In this document: positions 17,401 to 23,917 of the stretch, piece by piece
Position numbering within the stretch: position 1 is the stretch's first letter
How the letters are laid out: each line of letters starts with the position of its first letter
Assembly: GCA_009924545.1 (NCBI GenBank)
Contig: RFRL01000003.1
Coordinates: 1 to 46,501, forward strand
From: Planctomycetia bacterium
Lineage (GTDB): Bacteria > Planctomycetota > Planctomycetia > Pirellulales > UBA1268
Direction of reading: 5' to 3'
Length of the DNA stretch: 46,501 nt
The notes under the pieces: generated by a model
What the model saw: the letters and a program-made list of their open reading frames with translations, nothing else
Database searches by the model: none
Told to the model about the DNA's origin: nothing
Program-made: the position numbers and the translations under genes

Positions 17401-19751
17401 TGGACCTCGCCGGTGAGCGGGTGCTGGTCCTTGGTATCCTCGGGATCAGCGCCGGTGCCAACGCCTGCGGCGACCGGATCCGTGCCGCCGGTGGCATCCC
17501 CATGGTGGCCGGTGCCGGCAGCGTGGCGGAGGCCGTGGCGGCGGTGCAGCAGGCGGAGTCGGCGGGGGCGGTGCGACACCTCGTGCTCGTCACGCCCACG
17601 ACCGCTGAACCGGGCTGGTCGACCGATGGCGCGGCATCCGTGGCGGCGCTCTACGCGGCCTGCCAGCGCTGGATCACCGCGCGGATCGCGGCCGGCGACG
17701 GCGCCCGATCGACCCTCACCGCGACGACCACCCTCGGTGGCGACTTCGGTCTGTCGGGAGACATCGGCTGGGTCGGTGGCGGTGCCATCACCGGACTGTT
17801 CAAGAACTTGGCCCACGAGTTCGCCGAGCTCCGCGTGCGCGTGGTCGACGTTCCCCCGGCGGCAGCACCGGCCGAGCGTGCCGAGTGCGTCGTGGCGGAG
17901 ATCGGTGCGCCCGGGCCGGTGGAGATCGGCTGGCGGCAGGGGCGGCGTCTCGAACCGGTCCCGGTCGCGGGCGGTCCCGTGGCTGGCGCCCGGCTCGCCA
18001 GCCTGCGGCCGGGGAGCGTGTGGCTCGTCACCGGTGGGGCACGCGGCGTCACCGCGGCCTGCGCGCTGGAGCTCGGCCGGCGGCACGGTCTGCACCTGGT
18101 ACTGGTCGGATCGACGCGTCCGGAGCCGGTGGATCCGGCCTGGTTGCAGGCCGACGAGGCGACGGTCCGCGATCTCAAGGGACGGATCATGATCGCCGCC
18201 AAGGGACGCGGCGCCGATCCGCGGCAGGCGTGGCGGGCCGTGGAGAAGTCGATCGAGATCGGGCGGTCGCTGCAGGCGTTTCATGCAGCCGGTGTCCGGG
18301 CCCGCTATGAGCCGTGCGATCTGGGCGATGCGGCGGCGGTGCAGCGCCTCGTCGATGCCGTCATCGCGTCGTCCGGTCCGATTCGCGGCATCGTCCACGG
18401 GGCGGGCTGGGAGTCGGCCTGCCGGTTCGAGAAGAAGACCCTCGAGGGCTTGGCGGCGACGATCGGACCGAAGTGCCTCGGGCTCGAGCACCTCCTTCAC
18501 GCCACCGCCGGGCAACCAGTGGAGGCCCTCGTAGCCTTCGGTTCGACCAGCGGCCGCCTCGGTGGCCACGGCCAGGCCGACTACTCCTTGGCCAACGATC
18601 TCCTCGCCAAACTCGTCGCCCGCGCGCGCCACGGTCGGCGCGGCCTCCGCGCCACCACGTTCCACTGGCATGCCTGGGACGAGGTGGGGATGGCCAGCCG
18701 GCCCGAGAGCCGCTTCGTGCTCGAGCAGTTCGGCCTGAAGTTCATGCCACTGTCCGAAGGGGTGGGGCGGTTCATGGCGGAGATCGAGGCGGGTCTCCCC
18801 GACGCCGAGGTGCTGGTCACCGAGGCGAAGTTCATCGACGGCGCTGCCCCCGGGGCTGATGCCGCCCCTGCCGAGCGCTCCCCCGCTGTCGGAAGCCTGG
18901 TCGCGGATGTCCGTCGCGACGACGTCGACACGGAAGTGATGTTTCGCCTCGATCCCACCACCGATCGGTTCCTCATCGACCACCGTCAGCACGGCCGGCC
19001 CTTGCTGCCTGCGGTGATGGGCCTGGAACTGCTGGCGCAGGCCGTGTCTGCCGTGGGCGGCGCCGATCCAGTGCGAGAGTTCCGGGATTTCATCGTCGCC
19101 AGGCCGATCGCCTTCCCGGGTGACGTGCCCCGTGAGGTGCGCGTCCGGGTCGGCGCTCGACCCGTGGCAACATGGCGGGCGGAGGCCTGGGCCGACGCCA
19201 TCGACACGACCGGATCCGCGTTCGGACAGGGCCGCGTCCATTTCGCCGGGACGCTGTCCACCGGTATTCCCGAGCCGATCGCCGTGAAACTCGACCCGCC
19301 GTCGCTGCCGTTCTTCCCCATGGCCTACCAGGACGATGCGCCCCTCTGGCACGGCCCCTCGATGAGGACGCTCAAAGCCACTTTCCTGGACCGCAGCGGA
19401 GGCTGGGCCAAACTCGTCGTCCCGGCGGCGGACGTCGTGGCCGCCCCACGGGGCGCGGCGGGATGGACCGTGCCGGTCGCCGTCTTGGACGGCTGCATCA
19501 TGGCCTGCGGAACGTATTCCTTCGTGATGTGCGGGTGCCGCGTGGAGATCCCGGTCGGGATCGGCCGGGTGCGGCTGGAGTCAGCGGCCGCCCCCGGTGA
19601 GTCGTGCGTGCTCAGGCTGTTCTTCCGCAGCCAGACGGCCAGCGAGACCGTGTACGACTTCGTCCTGTATTCCGCCGATCACCGGCCCATCCTCGCGGTC
19701 GATGGCCTGCGCCTCGGGGTCATGGGTATCCCGCGGAGCGGTGGTGCATGA
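11457..19751 (+). CDS. Iterative PUFA-synthase-like polyketide synthase KS-CLF-AT-ACP-KR-DH
   Basis: This 2764-residue megasynthase builds an acyl chain from malonyl units. The TTG start is chosen because GAGGA lies 6 nt upstream and LAIVGMSCRLPG follows at once; the longer open frame runs through the palindrome. Domains: KS about 3-460 (Cys212 in DAACASS, His344 in EAHAT, His384 in NIGHT). A KS-like domain about 478-900 has DAGDCSA, with Asp688 aligned to the nucleophile position and Cys689 beside it, and has lost EAHGT, as in chain-length factors. AT about 980-1270 (GQGSQ, Ser1070 in SHSFGE, His1174). A Gly/His/Asn-rich linker is at about 1380-1450. ACP about 1565-1645 (Ser1606 in LGIDSI). 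KR about 1850-2440 (TGGARG near 2190, Tyr2376) carries the insert typical of PfaA/enediyne KRs. DH about 2495-2760 (His2509). There is no enoyl reductase or thioesterase. Product is unknown; a long-chain lipid is likely. Confidence 0.9.
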   Translation: MQEPLAIVGMSCRLPGADGLDAFWRLVESGGTAWGPLPESRLPRDLYFDPHKGRLGRSYSEMGAVVSDRDPDPLTCPLTAEMRQRYDIAHLVFLEVASQACRDAGLDPFAMPGGRRTGVYVGHTGGSTRIGDLVYATGIDENAALLEDVEVARRLLGAEVAAVAAEVATSVRDRYPGRRPGERLDLNALGAARIVQEALRLDGPYLVVDAACASSLQALAIAARALAEGGIDQAIVGGASYCKSDSLVLFSAAQSVSNTGSCPFGRDADGLVTAEGYVALVVKTLSRARADGDRIRAVIRAIGVASDGKGKSLWAPRREGQMLAVERAYPDPADIARIDYIEAHATSTQVGDATELGALAGLLGRHLPAGRRIPIGSVKANIGHTLETAGLASLVKVVLAMEHGVIPPGSTCDELNEEFPWDNGPFIVPRTALPWPHRADGGPRFAAVNAFGIGGLNVHLSLAQSADPPVVPARRPTAPDDSAIAIVGVGCVLPGSLSAAAFGDVLDRGTPVFVEVPAERWSLRRALDRSAARTWRTVAGLGGFVVGFHYDWRRHKVPPKQIAAANPLQFMLLEAADAAIADLGGPARLDRTRTGVVVGTMFGGEFSNDLQMGLRLPETAVHLRTALRRRGLEPGQVDTVSAAFDKKVLEEMPALVDETGSFTSSTLASRLTKSFDLMGGALALDAGDCSALSAIAAAVDMLRQGNCDAVLCAAGQRAMDLMAFEGMSLEGSLASAPRAPFDAAHSGRLPAEGAVVLVLKPLVAARAAGDPVRGVIRGIRIGSGDAVAPVARRVIHEATEEAGVPVSAVGVLELAGAGAAAIDNALVAGVATEYAAGAGARAAGSLDTLIGHCGAAAGAAGILKVSRALSSGILPATPGVAEGTSVAPGIIASPRPWPIPAADEVGYRAGAVTTAHGPLVGHLVMDNGLPVPQSAVRPATPAPAPAQPLVAAPVLTAGVTTRAETAPAIGPAAGVRPLVAAIFPGQGSQYGDMFRGLVAESPVAAEVAAGLDTLASSVGQPTLAETAWRTDHALGLRVWDTQWSMYLGDLFAWRMLERMGFAPDIVASHSFGEFPALAATGAWRPEDGARATRARADAVEQEGPRGGAMLSVIGDVARVRELVAPLAGAVWICAENSPEQLVVGGTVAGVDMVERALEPLRLRSKRLAVPSPFHTPLLAAAADRLAGVLAGLPMAAPRLPIISSTTVEALVDAASIRASLVRQMTERVRWVDVVRQLHARGVRTFVEVGPSGVLTGLVRRILDGLPGVTLVQFDQRGQAAAEQWARLRSQLAAAGALRGGAAAPVVPARDVGAPPSPVLHFDATGRRRARNRAGGQAALVTGTGARPQPVGTPAAAQPAAGPTERPPHGEPVSVVPAVGHVQPGNGMNGHHGYGRNGSHDGGDGSTASPAPATPLLSSGYAAAVGAVPHGNGSGHGPGTGKGHGVNGSGQVAIDATPLAAAARLRTAFGSERPLMQPVGGLEQIVAALLTEHAAWLPLRSAGPAGRDVLDAIEHLFEALPRQRDAVLAAATLDELCRLLAASGGKADWVHSVAAAPPPASAPAETTGSAAAELESFVVGFVVEQTGYPREIVELDADLEGDLGIDSIRKAQLFGEIGQRYGMSADASVSLDDFRTLRHLLDYMLPRVGGGAAPGAAAVPPVAEPAPSPAFLRGRAAGQRHETAIRRWCRDLVAAGHAGGRVSAIDAEHAAFLAGVADAVGIDRSVLEAGMAAPARALGGLDIVVDLSGDDFPGILLGFGRHAEPVVREAAGGATLLAVAGLPDAVAAWNAAGIVALLTSTAGAVAAAALPRLVESCRSLADVDAAGPWPEGVVVISLTDTVLLATDGSGRLQPAPRCRREATPGSAVTRILLAAAPDRPLSALFTDAAGGLPAALSAAATWLAVGGGAGGPRSLAGGPLGAGDLVTAAASLARVLADHPLPHGPVPQDVARQAAPRPVTAGDAGITRRFGLTVRDVAPTGGLDLAGERVLVLGILGISAGANACGDRIRAAGGIPMVAGAGSVAEAVAAVQQAESAGAVRHLVLVTPTTAEPGWSTDGAASVAALYAACQRWITARIAAGDGARSTLTATTTLGGDFGLSGDIGWVGGGAITGLFKNLAHEFAELRVRVVDVPPAAAPAERAECVVAEIGAPGPVEIGWRQGRRLEPVPVAGGPVAGARLASLRPGSVWLVTGGARGVTAACALELGRRHGLHLVLVGSTRPEPVDPAWLQADEATVRDLKGRIMIAAKGRGADPRQAWRAVEKSIEIGRSLQAFHAAGVRARYEPCDLGDAAAVQRLVDAVIASSGPIRGIVHGAGWESACRFEKKTLEGLAATIGPKCLGLEHLLHATAGQPVEALVAFGSTSGRLGGHGQADYSLANDLLAKLVARARHGRRGLRATTFHWHAWDEVGMASRPESRFVLEQFGLKFMPLSEGVGRFMAEIEAGLPDAEVLVTEAKFIDGAAPGADAAPAERSPAVGSLVADVRRDDVDTEVMFRLDPTTDRFLIDHRQHGRPLLPAVMGLELLAQAVSAVGGADPVREFRDFIVARPIAFPGDVPREVRVRVGARPVATWRAEAWADAIDTTGSAFGQGRVHFAGTLSTGIPEPIAVKLDPPSLPFFPMAYQDDAPLWHGPSMRTLKATFLDRSGGWAKLVVPAADVVAAPRGAAGWTVPVAVLDGCIMACGTYSFVMCGCRVEIPVGIGRVRLESAAAPGESCVLRLFFRSQTASETVYDFVLYSADHRPILAVDGLRLGVMGIPRSGGA

Positions 19752-20407
19752 TCCCGTCGATGGTGATCCCGGTTGGTGGCCGAGTCAGTCGGGTGTCCAT
19801 CGATGGATGGATCGCCGACGTGGCGTGTGCCCATCCGGACGCGGGTGTCACCGTTGCGGGAGCCGCGCGGCGGTTGGCGGAGACGCTTGTCGCCGGGTCG
19901 GTCGGCGTCGCGCCCGACGATGTCCGCGTGGCAGCGTTATTGCCGTCGGGCCGGCCCGTCGCGATGTCAGCTGCCGGTCCGATGCCCGTCTCGGTGTCGG
20001 TGTCCCATGAGCGCACGATCGCGGGTGCGGCGGTGTCGTCCGCCGCGCGTGTGGGGATCGACATCGTCGATCCCCTGACCGCGCGTTCTGCGCTCGATGC
20101 CTGGTTCCGGAACGACGAGCGGTCGTCCATGCCGCTGGCCGAGTCTCCCGGCGATGACGTCACCACCGGGTGGCGAGCGTGCCTGTGGAGCGCCAAAGAG
20201 GCCGCCTACAAAGCCGCCTCGCTCGACGTGCCCTTCGCGCCCTTGGCGGTGGTGATCGTGCCAGGGACTGGCGATCGATTCCATTTCACCGTGCAGGGCA
20301 GCCTTCGCGATGTCAGCGGTTCCGGGCGTTGCTTCACCGCGGGACGGCACGTGGTGACGCTGGCGGTCGTGGGGAGTGTGGCGACGGAGGATGGGACATG
20401 TTCGTGA
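19748..20407 (+). CDS. 4'-phosphopantetheinyl transferase
   Basis: The 219-residue enzyme is of Sfp/HetI size. It transfers the phosphopantetheine arm of CoA to a conserved Ser of a carrier protein. Visible motifs are VSVSHE (82-88), GIDIVD (103-108, Mg-binding Asp105) and WSAKEAAYK (147-155, with Glu151), in the correct order and spacing. The ATG overlaps the synthase stop (ATGA at 19748-19751), so translation is probably coupled; MVIPVGG four codons later is an alternative. Its natural target is presumably Ser1606 of the preceding synthase. Enediyne synthases carry this function as their last domain; here it is a separate but coupled gene. Confidence 0.92.
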   Translation: MIPSMVIPVGGRVSRVSIDGWIADVACAHPDAGVTVAGAARRLAETLVAGSVGVAPDDVRVAALLPSGRPVAMSAAGPMPVSVSVSHERTIAGAAVSSAARVGIDIVDPLTARSALDAWFRNDERSSMPLAESPGDDVTTGWRACLWSAKEAAYKAASLDVPFAPLAVVIVPGTGDRFHFTVQGSLRDVSGSGRCFTAGRHVVTLAVVGSVATEDGTCS

Positions 20408-21549
20408 GTGACACCCATCTCCCCCAACTCCTCCCCGTCGCGGCGTACCGCGATGCAGCATGGCATGCGCGGGAGTTGGATGGATTCCTCCGGTCGGCGT
20501 GGCATCTCGTGGCGACGACCGCGGAGTTCCCGCAGGTCGGGAGCTTCAAGACGTGCGACTTGCTGGGCGTGCCGATCGTCCTGCGCCGTCATGCCGACGG
20601 CATCGCGGCGTTCGTCAATGTCTGCGCCCACCGCTTCGCGAGGCTCGCGGTGGATTCCTGCGGTCGCTGTGAGACGCTCCGCTGCGGGTATCACGGCTGG
20701 GAATACGACGAGGTCACCGGGGCGACGCGGCGCATTCCCGACGCGCCGTCGTTTCGACCACTCGAAAAGGGGCAACTCGGCCTCGTGACCGTCGGAGTCG
20801 AGGTGTGTGGCGGACTGGTGTTCGCGTCGCTCGATGGATCGCCGGGGCAGGTCTCCGATCGCTTGGCCGCGTGTGCCGGAGACGTTCCGCGCATCCTGGA
20901 GCAATCCCACTCTTTGGGGACTCGCGAATACCATGTCGATGTGAATTGGAAAGCCGCCGTCGAGAACACGCTCGAGAGTTACCACATCGCCGAGGTTCAT
21001 CCGCGGACCTTCGGCACGTGGCCCGACGAGCGGGAGTGCGCCCATGCCCTCCGGACAGATGGTTCGGTGTTCTCCGGACCCGGTGACAAACGATCCTGGG
21101 TCCGCTCGCTGGAGGGGCATCTGCTGCACCGCTGCGGCAAGGAACGCTCGGGGGCCTACCACCACGTCCATTGGCACCCCACCTTCACGATGGCGTACAC
21201 GGACACGTTCGTCGTGGCACTGAGTTTTCTCCCGGAGTCGGCGGTCCGGACGCGGGTGTTCGTTTGTTGGCTGGCGGCCACCGGACCGCGGAACGACGTG
21301 ATCGCCCACGCCGGCCTCCGGATGTGGGCCGCCCGGCAAGCCGGGTTCTGGCTTCGCGTCATCGCTGAAGACGTGGCGCTGTTGCCGAGGATCCAGAGTG
21401 GTCTCAATTCACCCGTGATGCCCGGCGTCGGCCTCATTTCGCGACGCGAGGAGCGGATCACGCATTTCCAGCGCTGGCTGCTTGACCGCGTCGGGCCGGC
21501 GGTGGGGGCCGGCGCGGTCGCCATCCAATCCCAGGAGTGCCTCTCATGA
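20398..21549 (+). CDS. Rieske non-heme iron oxygenase, alpha-subunit type
   Basis: The 383-residue protein has an N-terminal Rieske [2Fe-2S] domain with Cys76-x-His78 and Cys96-x2-His99 (CGYHGWEY), followed by a catalytic domain with ENTLESYHIAEVH. In it His196 and His201 would bind mononuclear iron, and Glu193 takes the bridging position usually filled by Asp. Such enzymes use O2 and electrons from a separate reductase to hydroxylate, desaturate or demethylate. ATG 20398 has GGAGG seven nt upstream and overlaps the PPTase end by 10 nt, so it is translationally coupled in the operon. No ferredoxin or reductase gene is nearby, so electrons must come from elsewhere. Inference: it oxidises the chain made by the synthase. 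It is a paralogue of the gene at 23918-25039. Confidence 0.9.
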   Translation: MFVSDTHLPQLLPVAAYRDAAWHARELDGFLRSAWHLVATTAEFPQVGSFKTCDLLGVPIVLRRHADGIAAFVNVCAHRFARLAVDSCGRCETLRCGYHGWEYDEVTGATRRIPDAPSFRPLEKGQLGLVTVGVEVCGGLVFASLDGSPGQVSDRLAACAGDVPRILEQSHSLGTREYHVDVNWKAAVENTLESYHIAEVHPRTFGTWPDERECAHALRTDGSVFSGPGDKRSWVRSLEGHLLHRCGKERSGAYHHVHWHPTFTMAYTDTFVVALSFLPESAVRTRVFVCWLAATGPRNDVIAHAGLRMWAARQAGFWLRVIAEDVALLPRIQSGLNSPVMPGVGLISRREERITHFQRWLLDRVGPAVGAGAVAIQSQECLS

Positions 21550-22310
21550 TCGACCTTTCCGGCAAGGTGGCGCTGGTCACCGGATCGAGCCGCGGGATCG
21601 GCCGGGCCTGTGCCCTGCGCCTCGCCGAGGCGGGTGCCGACATCGTGGTGAACTTCGTCACCAGTGGCCGCGAGGCCGACGCGGTGGCCGCCGAGATCGC
21701 CGCGCTCGGGCGGCGCGTGGCCTGCGTCCGCGCCGACGTCAGCCACGAGGAGGACGTTGACGACATGATCGGCTTCGTCCGCGAGTCGTTCGGTCGCCTC
21801 GACGTGCTCGTGCACAACGCCGCCACCGGTGGCTTCCGGCCCCTCGCCGCCACGTCGCAGCGCCATTTCGATGCCGCCATGCACACCAACGTCCTGTCGC
21901 TGGTCCACCTCCTCAAGGCGGCGGGGCCGTTGCTCGAGGTGGGGCCTGGGCGTGGCAAGGTCGTGGTCCTCTCCAGCCACGGAACCCACATGGCCCTGCC
22001 GATGTACGGCCTCATCGGGGGCACGAAGGCGGCCCTTACTTCCCTGGCGCGGCACTGGGCCCTCGAGCTCGGCGACCGGGGCGTGAACGTCAACATCGTG
22101 GAGGCTGGGCTCGTGGAGACCGATTCCACGCGGCGCCTGCCCGGGGCGGCGGAGATGTTCGCCGGGCGGACCACGAAGACGATGGTCGGTCCGCGGCAGC
22201 TCGAGGCCACCGACGTCGCCGATGCCGTGCTGTTCCTCGCCAGCCCCCTGTCGGACCTCGTGCAGGGGCAGACCCTGGTGGTCGACGGCGGCGCCGCGAT
22301 CCACATCTGA
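21546..22310 (+). CDS. SDR-fold enoyl-(ACP) reductase, FabL-like
   Basis: This 254-residue Rossmann protein has TGSSRGIG (12-19) for NAD(P)H and VHNAATGGFRPL. The active-site spacing is Tyr154-x6-Lys161 (MYGLIGGTK), not the Tyr-x3-Lys of FabG. Tyr-x6-Lys is the signature of enoyl-ACP reductases FabI and FabL, and overall wording (NAAxGxxRP, VDGG near the end) most resembles Bacillus FabL. It would reduce trans-2-enoyl thioesters. ATG 21546 has AGGAG 8 nt upstream and overlaps the Rieske stop (ATGA). The synthase has KR and DH but no enoyl reductase, so this is the best candidate for a trans-acting one. A generic SDR dehydrogenase remains possible. Confidence 0.82.
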   Translation: MIDLSGKVALVTGSSRGIGRACALRLAEAGADIVVNFVTSGREADAVAAEIAALGRRVACVRADVSHEEDVDDMIGFVRESFGRLDVLVHNAATGGFRPLAATSQRHFDAAMHTNVLSLVHLLKAAGPLLEVGPGRGKVVVLSSHGTHMALPMYGLIGGTKAALTSLARHWALELGDRGVNVNIVEAGLVETDSTRRLPGAAEMFAGRTTKTMVGPRQLEATDVADAVLFLASPLSDLVQGQTLVVDGGAAIHI

Positions 22311-22344
22311 ACCGCCGCGGTCACTTCGCGCGAGGATCCTCCCC

Positions 22345-23886
22345 ATGTCCGCCCGCTCCCCCTACCTCCTCCTCACCGGTGCCACCGGGCTCCTCGGCCG
22401 GTCGCTCCTCCGCGATCTGGCCGCCACGGGCCGTCGGGTCGCGGTGCTGGTGCGCGGGTCCCGGACCGCCGGGGCGCCGGCGCGCGTCGACGAGCTGCTC
22501 GCCGACTGGGAGGAGGTCGCGGGCGCTGCGGTCGACTGCCCGGTGGTGCTGGCGGGCGACATCACCATGCCCGGCTTGGGACTCGATCCGGAGGCCACGG
22601 AATGGGTCGCGCGGCACGTCGACGAGGTGGTGCACTCGGCGGCGAGCCTGTCGTTCCAGCGCCGCGAGAGCGACGACGAGCCCTACGCGAGCAACGTGCG
22701 CGGGACGGCGCACCTCCTCGAAGTGTGCCGTGCCGCCGGCATCCGCCGGCTCCACCACGTGAGCAGCGCCTACGTGTGCGGGCTGCGCGAGGGGCGGATC
22801 CTCGAGACCGAGCTCGACGTCGGCCAGACCCCGGGCAACGACTACGAGCGGAGCAAGATCGACTCGGAGAAGGCGGCGGTCACCGCCCCGTTCCTCGACG
22901 TCGTCACCGTGCACCGTCCGAGCATCATCGTCGGCGACCTCGTCACCGGGTTCACCAACACGTTCCACGGGTTCTACAAGCCGCTGCGGATCGTGCAGCC
23001 GTTCGTGGAGGCGTTCGTCCAGGCGCGGCTCGCCCCCGGCAGCCTCCTCGACGTGCTCGGCATGTCGGGCCGCGAGGCGAAGAACCTCGTGCCGGTCGAC
23101 TGGGTGTCGGCGGTGATGACGCGGATCATCGGCGACCCCGGCGCCCACGGCCGCACCTACCACCTCGCTTCCAACCATCCCACCCCGTCGGGCCGCCTCT
23201 GCCGGCTGTTCGAGGAACTCGTGGTGGGGATGGCGACCGAGCGGGCGGCGGGCCGCGGCGCGACGGGCACGCGGACGAGCCCCTTCGACCCCGCCACGCT
23301 CGGTCGGCTGTTCGGCGACCAGATGCACGTCTACCGGGCCTACTGGCGCGACGACCCGCGCTTCGACACCAGCCACACCAGTGCCTTCGCCCCCGACCTC
23401 CCGGCGCCGCAACTCGACGACGAGACGATCCGCCGGCTCTGTCGGTTCGCGATCGGCAACAACTTCCGCTGGCCACCGCCGGGCCGGCCCACCCCGGGGG
23501 CGACCGCGCGCGACCTGCTCACGGCCCGGCTCGGCGTGCCGTCGTGGGCCGACAGCCCCGGTGGTCCGCAGGTCGGTCTCCTGGTGGCCGGTGCGGGAGG
23601 TGGGCAGTGGACGCTGGGCCCCGGGCGCGGCGCCGTGCCGGCGTGGCACGTCGGCCTGCCGCCAGCCGACGCGCCGGTGGTCCGCGTGTCGGCGGCCATG
23701 CTCGGGAGGGCGCTTGCCGCCGGCCTTCCCGTCACGGAGTTACTCGCGACGGCGCTCGTCGAAGCCCCTTCGGCAGCCGATCGGCGCCTGGCGGCCGAAG
23801 TGGTCGGCGCGGTCATGAACGCACCCGCACAGCCGGGCGATGGTCGCCGGCCGCCGGCCACGCGACCGGTCGCGGTCGTGGGGTGA
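22345..23886 (+). CDS. Thioester reductase (extended SDR) with C-terminal lipid-binding-like extension
   Basis: The 513-residue enzyme reduces acyl thioesters to aldehydes (and often on to alcohols), releasing chains from carrier proteins. TGATGLLGRSLL (11-22) binds NADPH. HSAASLSF, HHVSSAYVCGL and NDYERSK (Tyr167, Lys171) form the catalytic site of the thioester-reductase/male-sterility family. Residues about 395-513 are an extra domain, with GGQWTL and VRVSAAMLGRALAAGLP vaguely like a sterol-carrier (SCP-2) fold. It has no carrier-protein domain, unlike HglB of heterocyst glycolipid synthesis. It starts 34 nt after the enoyl reductase stop with GAGG nearby and is the last gene of the synthase operon. 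Upstream in-frame codons overlap the reductase gene and were excluded. Confidence 0.87.
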   Translation: MSARSPYLLLTGATGLLGRSLLRDLAATGRRVAVLVRGSRTAGAPARVDELLADWEEVAGAAVDCPVVLAGDITMPGLGLDPEATEWVARHVDEVVHSAASLSFQRRESDDEPYASNVRGTAHLLEVCRAAGIRRLHHVSSAYVCGLREGRILETELDVGQTPGNDYERSKIDSEKAAVTAPFLDVVTVHRPSIIVGDLVTGFTNTFHGFYKPLRIVQPFVEAFVQARLAPGSLLDVLGMSGREAKNLVPVDWVSAVMTRIIGDPGAHGRTYHLASNHPTPSGRLCRLFEELVVGMATERAAGRGATGTRTSPFDPATLGRLFGDQMHVYRAYWRDDPRFDTSHTSAFAPDLPAPQLDDETIRRLCRFAIGNNFRWPPPGRPTPGATARDLLTARLGVPSWADSPGGPQVGLLVAGAGGGQWTLGPGRGAVPAWHVGLPPADAPVVRVSAAMLGRALAAGLPVTELLATALVEAPSAADRRLAAEVVGAVMNAPAQPGDGRRPPATRPVAVVG

Positions 23887-23917
23887 GCGGGCCCGGTCGG
23901 GCGCGAAGGCCGGCCGT

